The notes under the pieces: generated by a model
Seen by the model: only the letters and a program-made list of their open reading frames with translations
The model's database searches: none
Told to the model about the DNA's origin: nothing
NCBI RefSeq assembly: GCF_024211275.1
Contig: NZ_JAMLDX010000009.1
Span: forward strand, 124,001-188,000
Reading direction: 5' to 3'
Length of the DNA stretch: 64,000 nt
Origin: Sphingomonas tagetis
GTDB lineage: Bacteria > Pseudomonadota > Alphaproteobacteria > Sphingomonadales > Sphingomonadaceae
Position numbers and translations under genes: made by a program
Shown: piece by piece, positions 1 through 7,097 of the stretch
How positions within the stretch are numbered: the stretch's first letter is position 1
Layout: each line of letters opens with the position of its first letter

Positions 1-2
1 GC

Positions 3-656
3 CCGCCCGGCCTCCGCGCCACCTTTGCGAGCTGTTGCCGCGACAAGGGCAAGATCATCAAGGACGGCATGGGCTCGCAGCTGAGCTCGATCGGCACCAA
101 GATTGCGGTCGCCAAGGGCGTGTTCAACGGCATGAGCGCGGCGTTCGCCGCGTTCAAGGCCGGCGCCACGGCAAGTCAGGCGGCGAGCGCTGGAGCCAAT
201 GCACTGATCATCGGGTTCGATCCAACCTCGATCGCGATCAGCCTCGCCATCAACTTCATCGTCGAATTCCTGTTCACCGGTTGCGACCAACAGGACATGG
301 AAACCGCGATGCTGCGCAGCTCGGGCATGTGCCACGAGGTCGGCAGCTACTGCACCTCGAGCTTCCTCGGCATCTGCCTCCAGAAGGCGCGCGGCCATTG
401 CTGCTTCAACACCAAGCTCGGCCGCATCCTCCAGGAACAGGGCCGGCCGCAGCTCAAATCGTTCAACGGGGTCGGCTGGGGCGCGCCCAAACAGCCGATC
501 TGCCGCGGCTTCACGCCCGAGGAATTCCAGGCGCTCGACTTCGGCAAGATGGACCTGTCGGAATATTATTCGGACATCGAGGCGCGCGCGCAGGGTCAAA
601 TCCAGGTCGATATGAAGGACAAGATCGATGCCTATCTCAACGCCATCGGCGAGTAG
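3..656 (+). CDS. traN: TraN, mating-pair stabilization protein (3' part, gene continues off the left edge)
   Basis: The frame is open from the window edge, so only the C-terminal ~217 residues are present. It is cysteine-rich, with CC near residue 14 followed by a GSQL helix, a hydrophobic Ala/Ile segment and then further cysteines (FTGCDQQ, SGMCHEV, SYCTSS, GHCCFN). It ends with the CRGFTPEEFQALDFGKMDL stretch typical of the TraN C-terminus. TraN is an outer-membrane/periplasmic protein of F-type conjugation that stabilises donor-recipient contact. The stop overlaps the next gene, trbC, by 29 bp, consistent with one transfer operon. The family call is firm; the N-terminal receptor-binding region is outside the window. 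Confidence 0.85.
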   Translation, partial: PPGLRATFASCCRDKGKIIKDGMGSQLSSIGTKIAVAKGVFNGMSAAFAAFKAGATASQAASAGANALIIGFDPTSIAISLAINFIVEFLFTGCDQQDMETAMLRSSGMCHEVGSYCTSSFLGICLQKARGHCCFNTKLGRILQEQGRPQLKSFNGVGWGAPKQPICRGFTPEEFQALDFGKMDLSEYYSDIEARAQGQIQVDMKDKIDAYLNAIGE

Positions 657-1479
657 CGCGCTCGCCATCGCGCTGGCGCTCGCGGCAACCGCCGCGCTTG
701 CCCAGGACAGCGCGAAAAGCCGGATCGAACGCGAAGGCGCCCCGGCGATGAAGCGCGTCCAGGACGCGATCGGCAAGACGCGGGAACGTCAGCAGACGCG
801 GGATCCTAAATTGCCGGCACCCGCGGACGCCAAGACGCGCCAACGCGCATTCGAGGGACTGCGCAGACACCCGAGCTCACCTGAGATCGAGCAGCGCGCC
901 AAAGCGGCACGAGCGGCTGGGGAAGCCGCGATGGCAGCGCAGCGTGAGTTGATGGCCAAGCGCCTGCGCGCGGCCCTTGGCCTCCAGCCGGGCGAAGTCG
1001 AGGCGGTTGCGAAAGCCGCCGCGCCGCCGCCCTCGAGCTGGGTGCCGGTCCTGTTCGTCTCATCCTCGATGCCGCTCCCCGTCCTGCGCGCTTATGCCGC
1101 GCAACTCGAACGGGTGCGCGGGGTGCTGGCATTTCGCGGCATGCCGGGTGGTCTCAAGCGCGCCGGCCCGATGGCCAGGCTCAGCGCCCAGATCCTTCGC
1201 ATCGATCCCGGTTGCGAAGGCCCTTCATGCGCGATGCGCGACGTTCAGCTGATCGTCGATCCCCTGATATTCCGGCAGCATGGCGTGGCACGCGTGCCGG
1301 CGCTCGCCATGGTACCGGTTGACCCCACCCAGCCCTATTGCGAACGCGATGACGAGAGCCCTCGCGCCAATCACATCGTCTATGGCGATGCCGCGCTGTC
1401 GGGCCTGGCCGAAGAATATCGCCGCATAGGCGGCGGCGCCGAGGTTCGCGATGTTCAGGCTTTGCTGGGCGGCGCTTAA
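628..1479 (+). CDS. trbC: TrbC, F-type conjugative pilus assembly protein (intact copy)
   Basis: This is a 283-residue periplasmic protein with a signal peptide (residues ~8-25, ending ALAQ), a charged helical region to ~residue 130, and a thioredoxin-fold-like TrbC domain from about residue 137 (PVLFVSSSMPLPVLRAYA, then FRGMPGG). It is a type-F T4SS pilin-assembly component that works with TraW. The start at 628 is chosen because the signal peptide begins there, inside the end of traN. It overlaps traF at its 3' end by 29 bp. A truncated second copy of its last ~100 residues lies at 5259-5567, about 87% identical by eye. Confidence 0.85.
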   Translation: MPISTPSASSALAIALALAATAALAQDSAKSRIEREGAPAMKRVQDAIGKTRERQQTRDPKLPAPADAKTRQRAFEGLRRHPSSPEIEQRAKAARAAGEAAMAAQRELMAKRLRAALGLQPGEVEAVAKAAAPPPSSWVPVLFVSSSMPLPVLRAYAAQLERVRGVLAFRGMPGGLKRAGPMARLSAQILRIDPGCEGPSCAMRDVQLIVDPLIFRQHGVARVPALAMVPVDPTQPYCERDDESPRANHIVYGDAALSGLAEEYRRIGGGAEVRDVQALLGGA

Positions 1480-2056
1480 TCTCGTCTGGCAGCTGCTGCG
1501 GCAGATCGCGCAGCTGCCTCGATTGGCCGCGACCGCGCTGGGGGCGGCCACCGGAGACCAGCCCGCGCGGCCGCAGCGAATGCTGATCGCGCTATTGGCA
1601 ATCTTGCCGATCTGCTTCGCCGCATCGCTGACCCTATCGCACCTCACCCTGGTGATGAGCCCCTCGATCGACGCCTGGATCGTTCGCCCGGCTCCCGGAC
1701 CGATCCGCAAAGGCGATCTCGTACAATTTACGCTTTCGCATCCCGCCATCGGCGCCAAACCAGTGAGCGCCACGAAATATGCGCTGTGCATGCCGGGTGA
1801 CCGTCTCTCGATCATCGAGGGACCGCCACACTCGATAGTGCTGCCAAGCGAGGGGCATTTTTACTGCAATGGCATGTTGCTCGGCGTGAGCGTGCGGCTC
1901 GGTCCGAAGGGCCTCCCGCTCGAGCGTTCTCGCTGGCAGGGCATCATTCCAGCTGGCCATGTCTATGTCGGCTCCCGGCACGCGCGTGGATTTGACAGCC
2001 GCTACATCGGCCTCGTTCCGATCGCTGGACTGCGCCGGATGCGGCGGGTGATTTGA
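1192..2056 (+). repeat. Left copy of a diverged direct repeat (trbC 3' end plus traF)
   Basis: This ~865-bp stretch recurs in the same orientation at about 5235-6144. DNA identity is roughly 80-85% by eye, and the shared TrbC C-terminus differs at 13 of 102 residues. The copies are too diverged for a fresh duplication, so recombination between two related transfer regions is more likely. The DNA between them holds abiEi/abiEii and dinB. Confidence 0.8.
1451..2056 (+). CDS. traF: S26-family signal peptidase, conjugal TraF type (intact copy)
   Basis: The 201-residue protein has an N-terminal membrane segment (about residues 44-65) followed by MSPSIDAW, which supplies the S26 nucleophile Ser. 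The sequence KYALCMPGD carries the candidate catalytic Lys and the conserved PGD box. A C-terminal GSRHARGFDSRY motif matches the GDNR/NSxDSR region of signal peptidases. TraF-type S26 peptidases process conjugative pilin. The start lies within trbC, so translation is probably coupled. A frameshifted second copy is at 5539-6144. The gene ends a transfer operon that is cut off by unrelated AbiE genes downstream. Confidence 0.85.
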   Translation: MFRLCWAALNLVWQLLRQIAQLPRLAATALGAATGDQPARPQRMLIALLAILPICFAASLTLSHLTLVMSPSIDAWIVRPAPGPIRKGDLVQFTLSHPAIGAKPVSATKYALCMPGDRLSIIEGPPHSIVLPSEGHFYCNGMLLGVSVRLGPKGLPLERSRWQGIIPAGHVYVGSRHARGFDSRYIGLVPIAGLRRMRRVI

Positions 2057-2138
2057 GGGACCAGTCCTCGGTTTACGGCATCTCCCTCTGTCTAATTCCA
2101 CCTCGGGAAGCGCTGCCTTTGCGGTGACGTGATCATTT

Positions 2139-2167
2139 TTGACATCGAATTATATGCGTATTATATA
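2139..2167 (+). promoter_or_regulatory. Sigma70-type promoter of the abiE operon
   Basis: A perfect -35 TTGACA (2139-2144) and a -10 TATATA (2162-2167) are separated by 17 bp. The surrounding 150 bp is strongly AT-rich compared with the rest of the window. The expected transcript start near 2174 leaves a leader of ~70 nt before the start codon at 2243. AbiEi antitoxins usually autorepress at such promoters. Confidence 0.75.
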
Positions 2168-2242
2168 CTCAAAGTTTGTTTCATGGATTTTTTTTGAAGA
2201 TTCTTACTTGAGCGACATCTAAAAATATGTCACAAGCACACC

Positions 2243-3013
2243 ATGAGTTCAGCTAGAGCAGATAAATTAAAGACGCTCCTTGACGCCTGGGAACCGAACA
2301 GTGTTGCGACCAATCCCTGGCTCAAGCGGCTCGGCATAAGTTCGCAAGACCTGCAGAACTACACCACATCGCGCTGGCTCGTCTCGCTCGGCAAGGGTGC
2401 CTTCAAGCGACCGATGGAGACCGTGACATGGCAAGGCGCCTTGCACAGTCTCCAGACGCAGCTGAATCTCCCAGTCCATGTCGGCGCCCTGACCGCACTC
2501 GAGATGACTGGAAACCGCCACTATGTCCGCTTCGCTCCAGGCAAAGCCTATCTCTTTTCCCCGCTCAATGTTGTCCTTCCTTTATGGTTCAGGAATAACT
2601 GGGCCGACCAGGTGAGGCACGTTCAAACCAAACTGCTTCCCCCCGACCTGGGCGTTACCCAACTGGACACGCCCCAAGGCTTCGCCCTCAAGGCCGCTTC
2701 GGTCGAACGGTCAGCACTGGAGCTTCTGCATCTCGCGCCCAAAGAGTTCGATCTTGTCGAGGCGAGCATGCTCATCGAGAGCATGACGTCGATACGTCCG
2801 GCACTCATGCAGGAACTGTTGGAGCAGTGCGCCTCGATAAAGGTGCGCCGACTGTTTCTCTACCTCGCTGAACGAGCGAATTTGCCGGTGGTCCGGCATC
2901 TCGATCTGGCTCGGATCGACCTCGGCGCAGGGGACCGCAGCCTTGTGCCCAACGGGCGCTATGTCGCAAAATACCAGCTGACGCTTCCACGCGAACTGGT
3001 CGGCCATGGCTGA
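2243..3013 (+). CDS. abiEi: AbiEi-family antitoxin of a type IV toxin-antitoxin system
   Basis: The 256-residue protein has an N-terminal winged-helix-like region (residues ~1-60) and a C-terminal AbiEi antitoxin domain. It is identified by its C-terminal architecture and its position directly upstream of an AbiEii nucleotidyltransferase, which it overlaps by 8 bp. In characterised AbiE systems the antitoxin represses the operon through its N-terminal domain and counters the toxin through its C-terminal domain without stable binding. No convincing ribosome-binding site precedes the ATG. The AT-rich promoter region points to horizontal acquisition. Confidence 0.75.
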   Translation: MSSARADKLKTLLDAWEPNSVATNPWLKRLGISSQDLQNYTTSRWLVSLGKGAFKRPMETVTWQGALHSLQTQLNLPVHVGALTALEMTGNRHYVRFAPGKAYLFSPLNVVLPLWFRNNWADQVRHVQTKLLPPDLGVTQLDTPQGFALKAASVERSALELLHLAPKEFDLVEASMLIESMTSIRPALMQELLEQCASIKVRRLFLYLAERANLPVVRHLDLARIDLGAGDRSLVPNGRYVAKYQLTLPRELVGHG

Positions 3014-3929
3014 CCCGTATCGCGAACAGGTTCGTCTGCTCCTCGACATCCTGCCACTCGTCATGGCCGAGCCTGTATTTGCCCTAAAGGGCGGGACCGC
3101 CATTAATCTGTTCGAATGGGATCTGCCCCGCCTCTCGGTGGATATCGATCTCACCTACCTACCCAACCATGATCGCCAGGAATCGCTCGAAGCAATCGGC
3201 GATGCGCTGGCGCGGATCGGGGCAGAAATCGAGCGGCGACTTGCACCAACCCACGTCGTCCAAACTCGCCAAGGGCGCGAAGGCATGGAGGTGAAGCTCA
3301 ACTGTCAACGAGCGCGTACGCATGTGAAAATCGAGGTCAACCCGTCCCTGCGCGGACATCTGTTTCCGACGCGCGAGCTGGCCTGCTCAAAGCGCGTCCA
3401 GGATCAGTTCGAGGCATTCGTCGAAGCGCGTTGTGTGTCGCATGGTGAGCTGTTCGGCGGCAAGATCTGCGCTGCGCTTGACCGCCAGCACCCACGCGAT
3501 CTGTTCGACGTCAAGCGTCTGCTCGATCAGGAGGGGCTGACAGATGAGGTGCGGATGGGTGCCATCGCCGCTTTCGTGAGCCATGGCCGACCAATTGCCG
3601 AACTGGTGGTACCGTCGCGCAAGGACCAGTCGGACACGTTCAAATCACAGTTCGAGGGTATGCCGTTCGAACCCTTCACTTACCGCGATCATAAGGAAAC
3701 GCTCGAGCGACTCGTTGCCTGGCTGCACGCCGCGCTCACGCCGGCAGATCGGAACTTTCTACATTCATTTGAAGCCGGAGAACCGGACTGGAGCCTCTTT
3801 CCGGTTGCCGCCCTCTCAGAGCTTCCCGCCCCGCGGTTCAAGCTGTTCAACATCCGGAAATTTCGCAAGACCAGCCCGGATCGGCATCAAGCGATGCTCC
3901 AAGTGCTCGACAATGTCCTGACTGTCTAA
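3006..3929 (+). CDS. abiEii: AbiEii/AbiGii-family nucleotidyltransferase toxin
   Basis: The 307-residue protein carries the AbiEii signature: LKGGTAINLF (GG-T-x-x-N, residues ~27-36) followed by a SVDIDLTYL D-x-D metal site (~residues 46-54). A later HGELFGGKICAALDRQHPRDLFDV segment spans roughly residues 145-168. Such toxins are DUF1814 nucleotidyltransferases that block growth and can abort phage infection; some transfer nucleotides to tRNA 3' ends. The gene overlaps its antitoxin by 8 bp. Full length and intact motifs suggest a working system that could stabilise the mobile element. Confidence 0.85.
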   Translation: MADPYREQVRLLLDILPLVMAEPVFALKGGTAINLFEWDLPRLSVDIDLTYLPNHDRQESLEAIGDALARIGAEIERRLAPTHVVQTRQGREGMEVKLNCQRARTHVKIEVNPSLRGHLFPTRELACSKRVQDQFEAFVEARCVSHGELFGGKICAALDRQHPRDLFDVKRLLDQEGLTDEVRMGAIAAFVSHGRPIAELVVPSRKDQSDTFKSQFEGMPFEPFTYRDHKETLERLVAWLHAALTPADRNFLHSFEAGEPDWSLFPVAALSELPAPRFKLFNIRKFRKTSPDRHQAMLQVLDNVLTV

Positions 3930-3948
3930 TCCCAAGATTGTCGCGCTC

Positions 3949-3991
3949 GATTATCCCACATTCCTTCAATTCCTGGAATTGTGGGATAATC
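3949..3991. terminator. Large perfect hairpin between convergent abiEii and dinB
   Basis: Perfect 12-bp arms, GATTATCCCACA (3949-3960) and TGTGGGATAATC (3980-3991), flank a 19-nt loop that itself carries a TTCC/GGAA pairing. It lies between the ends of two convergent genes, so a bidirectional terminator is the simplest reading. There is no T-run, so another role as a structured site is not excluded. Confidence 0.55.
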
Positions 3992-4041
3992 TGATTCACG
4001 TCGGCGTCTTCCGCTCAGCTAATTCATTCAAATCAGCCGTT

Positions 4042-5121
4042 TCACCTCTCCAGTTCGAGCAGAGGCATAGAGATATCGACCTCACGCTCGAAGTTCGAGA
4101 CGATGACACCCACCAAGCGGATACCCTTGGTCAATGGATAGAGCGATCGGATGAGGTCCACGCTGGCCCGGCGTAGCTGATCGGCCTCGCGCCACGGCTG
4201 CGTCCTGGTCCGGCTTCTCGTCACCTGGCGAAAATCGGCGAACTTGGCTTTGACTGTGACGGTTCGCCCGAACATGCTACGGCTTTCGCACCACGCGGCG
4301 ACATCATCGGCCATGCGCAGCACGCCCGCTTCGATCTCGGCCGGCTCTGTCAAATCGCGATCGAACGTGGTCTCGGAGCCTGAGGACTTGCGCTCCCTGT
4401 TGGGATCGACCGGCCGCTCGTCGATCCCGCGCGCAATGCCGTAATACCAGTCGGCCGAGCTCCCGAAATTGGCCGCCAGAAACTGGCGCGGCTTCGCCTT
4501 CAGGTCCGCGCCGGTCTCGATCCCGAGGCGTTTCATCTTGTCCGCCGTCACCGGCCCCACCCCATGGAACTTCGCAACGGGAAGGCCCTCCACCCAGGCT
4601 TCGCCCATGTCCGGCGTCACCGCGAACTGGCCGTTGGGTTTGCGATGGTCTGAAGCGAGCTTGGCGAGGAACTTGTTGTAGGAGATGCCGGCCGAGGCCG
4701 TGAGACCTGTCTCTTCGAATATTCGCGCCCTGATTTCCTTGGCCGTCGCCCAGGCAGTATCGATCCCGCGCCGATTTGCGGTCACATCGAGATAGGCTTC
4801 GTCGAGGGAGAGCGGCTGAATGAGCTCGGTATAGTCGGCGAAGATTGCATGGATCTGCGCGGAAACCGCCCGGTACACCTCGAATCTGGGCGGGACGAAG
4901 ATGAGCTCCGCGCATCGCCGCATGGCCGTAACCGAGGGCAGCGCCGAGCGCACCCCGAAGGCGCGCGCCTCGTAGCTCGCCGCCGCGACGACGCCACGCG
5001 GCCCGGCATAGCCCACGGCGACGGGCTTGCCGCGAAGCCCGGGATCATCGCGCTGCTCGACGGAGGCGAAGAACGCATCCATGTCGATATGGATGATTTT
5101 CCGGACGGGCGTATCGCTCAC
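4042..5121 (-). CDS. dinB: DNA polymerase IV (Y-family translesion polymerase)
   Basis: The 359-residue protein has the Y-family catalytic motifs: IDMDAFFASVEQ near the N-terminus, YEARAFGVRSALPS, and SLDEAYLDV near residue 104. A helix-hairpin-helix thumb (FHGVGPVTADKMKRLGI) and a little-finger domain follow. It starts with GTG at 5121. DinB extends mismatched or damaged primer termini in the SOS response. A LexA box of alphaproteobacterial type begins 22 bp upstream of the start codon. It sits between two copies of trbC-traF next to a toxin-antitoxin locus, so it is probably plasmid or ICE cargo rather than a core copy. Confidence 0.95.
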   Translation of the reverse strand: MSDTPVRKIIHIDMDAFFASVEQRDDPGLRGKPVAVGYAGPRGVVAAASYEARAFGVRSALPSVTAMRRCAELIFVPPRFEVYRAVSAQIHAIFADYTELIQPLSLDEAYLDVTANRRGIDTAWATAKEIRARIFEETGLTASAGISYNKFLAKLASDHRKPNGQFAVTPDMGEAWVEGLPVAKFHGVGPVTADKMKRLGIETGADLKAKPRQFLAANFGSSADWYYGIARGIDERPVDPNRERKSSGSETTFDRDLTEPAEIEAGVLRMADDVAAWCESRSMFGRTVTVKAKFADFRQVTRSRTRTQPWREADQLRRASVDLIRSLYPLTKGIRLVGVIVSNFEREVDISMPLLELER

Positions 5122-5142
5122 GCGTCCGCGATATCAAAGCTC

Positions 5143-5157
5143 GAACAAAATGGGAAC
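5143..5157. promoter_or_regulatory. LexA (SOS) box of dinB
   Basis: GAAC-AAAATGG-GAAC is an exact match to the GAAC-N7-GAAC direct-repeat operator that alphaproteobacterial LexA binds. It lies just upstream of the dinB GTG (5121), as expected for repression released by DNA damage. Confidence 0.8.
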
Positions 5158-5258
5158 TCGGCAGCTGGTCAGTTCCAACGCAGCGGCGTGAACAATCAGC
5201 CAGCCGATACGATCGGCCGTTCGAGCCGGACCGTATCGAGCAAGCGCTCGCTGGTCCC

Positions 5259-5567
5259 ATGGCCAAGCTCAGTGCACAGATCCTGCGCCTGGATCCCGGT
5301 TGCGAGGGTCCAGCCTGTGCGATGCGGGACGTCCAGCTTATCGTCGATCCCCGCATCTTCCGACAGCATGGGGTAGCGCGGGTGCCGGCGCTCGCGATGG
5401 TGCCCGGCGATCCCACCCAGCCCTATTGCGAGCGCGAGGAAGACAGTCCGCGCGCGAACCACATCGTCTATGGCGATGCCGCGCTATCGGGCCTTATCGA
5501 AGAATATCGCCGCATCGGGGGCGCAACCGAGGTTCGTGATGTTCAGGCTTTTCTGCGCGGCGCTTAA
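5259..5567 (+). pseudogene. trbC: Truncated trbC (C-terminal third only)
   Basis: The 102 residues correspond to the last third of TrbC and align without gaps to the intact copy (about 87% identical by eye). The signal peptide, the helical region and the start of the thioredoxin-like domain are missing. The ATG at 5259 is an internal Met of the original gene. Without a signal peptide the product could not reach the periplasm, so this is a remnant created by the rearrangement that placed abiE and dinB here. Confidence 0.8.
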
Positions 5568-6144
5568 TCTCTCCTGGCAGATGCTACGCAATTTCGCAGA
5601 GTTTGCTCCGACAGGCCGCGACCGCGCTGGGCGCACCGACCGGAGACAGGCCCGCGCGGCCGCTGCGCATGGTGATCGCGTTCGCGGTGAGCTTGCCGAT
5701 CTGCCTAGTTGCATCGGTGACCCTACCGCACCTCACTTTGGTGATGAGCCCCTCGATCGACGCCTGGGTAGTGCGGCGGGCTGCCGGACGGATCCGAAAG
5801 GGCGATCTCGTCCAGTTCACGCTTTCCCATCCTGCTATCGGCGCAAAACCGGTGAGCGCTACAAATATGCGCTGTGCATGCCGGGTGATCGGCTCTCGAT
5901 CGTCGAGCGCTCGTCGCGGTCAACAGCGCTCCCAAGCGAGGGGCGCTTCTACTGCAATGGGGAACTAATCGGCGTCAGCTTACCTCTTGGCCCAAAGGGG
6001 CTCCCGCTCCAGCATTCTCGCTGGCAGGGGGTAATCCCGACAGGGCTGGCCTTTGTAGGCTCACCGCACCCGCGCGGATTCGACAGCCGCTATGTCGGTC
6101 TTGTGCGAATTAATCACATGCGCAGAATGCGGAAGCTGCTCTAG
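5539..6144 (+). pseudogene. traF: Frameshifted traF (S26 signal peptidase)
   Basis: Compared with the intact copy at 1451-2056, one base is inserted near 5608 and one is missing near 5862 (ACAAATATG here, ACGAAATATG there). Between these points the SPSIDAW catalytic-Ser region is out of frame with both ends, although the two shifts compensate and the C-terminus (RGFDSRYVGLV) is back in frame. The protein cannot be active as a peptidase unless these are sequencing errors. The start corresponds to the ATG used in the intact gene. Confidence 0.8.
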
Positions 6145-6166
6145 CGGTGCGGAGCCCTTTCCCCGA

Positions 6167-6663
6167 TCAGACCCGCTCGACGCTAACAGTTTGCGCGTTG
6201 AGATGCGCATTGCCGTAGGCGGTGAGAAAGGCGTTGTCGGCCGCGTCCCGGCCAACGCCGATCTTCGCCATCGACGCCTCCTCGGCCATCCCCATCGCAT
6301 CGTTCAGATGCCATTCGCCGCCGAGCAACACCTCGGCGCGGCGTGCAAGTCCTGCGGTTCGACGCCGAGTGCATAGACGCTCGCGATGCGCGCCGTGATC
6401 GCAGAAGCGCGCGCGAGCGCGATGAGGACATGGGCATAGTCGCGGCAAATTCTCAGCCGCTTGACGAACGTTTCAAGCGCCGTCGTCTCGCTATTGCTGA
6501 TGCCCGGCACGTAGCTCAAATAGCACTCGATCCAGCCGCGAATGGCGATCACGCGCTGGCCAACGTCCACGCCGGCGAACTCGCTATCGACAAAGGTCTG
6601 GAACGAGTCTGATCGGCAGTAGCGCGACCCCATTAGATACTGGATCGTCTCACCGGGAAGATT
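6167..6663 (-). pseudogene. Transglutaminase-like protein, truncated and frameshifted
   Basis: Read on the minus strand, a frame open from ~6663 encodes LPGETIQYLMGSRYC, then SYVPGISNSETTALETF and ICRDYAHVLIALARAS, where the Cys of ICRDYAH is the transglutaminase nucleophile. The frame shifts near 6330-6340 (after GVEPQDLHA). It continues in another frame as VLLGGEWHLNDAMGMAEEA, with the catalytic Asp region, and AYGNAHLNAQTVSVERV to the stop at 6167. A TAA just upstream of 6663 and the lack of the N-terminal half show 5' truncation. It is a remnant of a common sphingomonad gene. Confidence 0.65.
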
Positions 6664-7097
6664 GGCTTATCGACTGGCGGCGGTTGACCATACTCTCCAT
6701 ACCTGTTGTTTGGACCGCACGCCAAAGCGGAACAGGTCCTGCCCCAGTGCGTGATAATCGCCGAGAATGACTGCGAACCTACCGCGGTGCGATACATAGA
6801 GCAGTCGGGTCGATCGATCAGGGCTATCCAACCCTAATCGTTCAGGAAAGCGTGGAGCCCACTTTCGGAGTCATGAGCAAAGTTATCAGCGTCCGCAGGC
6901 GAGCGGGCGACGTATCAGTGGGACGCGCCAAATGCAGCGCACTACGCCGTCCAGCGACGCCTCGGTCTCGCCCCCCGTGTCATCGAAAACCGGTCCGGCC
7001 TGAACAGCATCGTCCAGTCGAGTGGAGAACCATCCATTACAAAGTCTTCATGAGCCGGCTTCACCCCTCGCCGGGGGATGGGGGGTAACTTCCCATT
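6664..7097. other. Intergenic region without a recognisable gene
   Basis: The only coherent piece is a minus-strand frame of about 65 codons (~6670-6875, RLLYVSHRGRFAVILGDYHAL) bounded by stops and lacking a start. It may be another gene remnant, but I cannot assign it. A GC-rich inverted repeat (about 7063-7087) precedes the end of the next minus-strand gene and may terminate it. Confidence 0.4.

Larger units (their letters stand above)
5235..6144 (+). repeat. Right copy of the diverged direct repeat (trbC' plus broken traF)
   Basis: Similarity to 1192-2056 starts near 5235, shortly before the ATGGCCAAGCTCAG shared by both copies, and runs to the end of traF. Upstream of ~5235 the trbC sequence is absent, so the junction with the dinB upstream region marks where this copy was truncated. 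Confidence 0.8.

Noticed and set aside
3949..3991. Integron attC-like or Xer recombination site reading of the long hairpin
   Set aside because: No conserved attC core boxes, integrase gene or XerC/D-like spacing is visible; its place between convergent genes fits a terminator better.
5539..6144. Treating the two compensating shifts in the second traF as a functional variant
   Set aside because: The intervening 85 codons, including the catalytic Ser region, are out of frame, so the product would lack the active site.
6670..6875. Minus-strand 65-codon frame encoding RLLYVSHRGRFAVILGDYHAL
   Set aside because: It has no start codon, is bounded by stops, and I cannot match it to a family; listed only within the intergenic entry.
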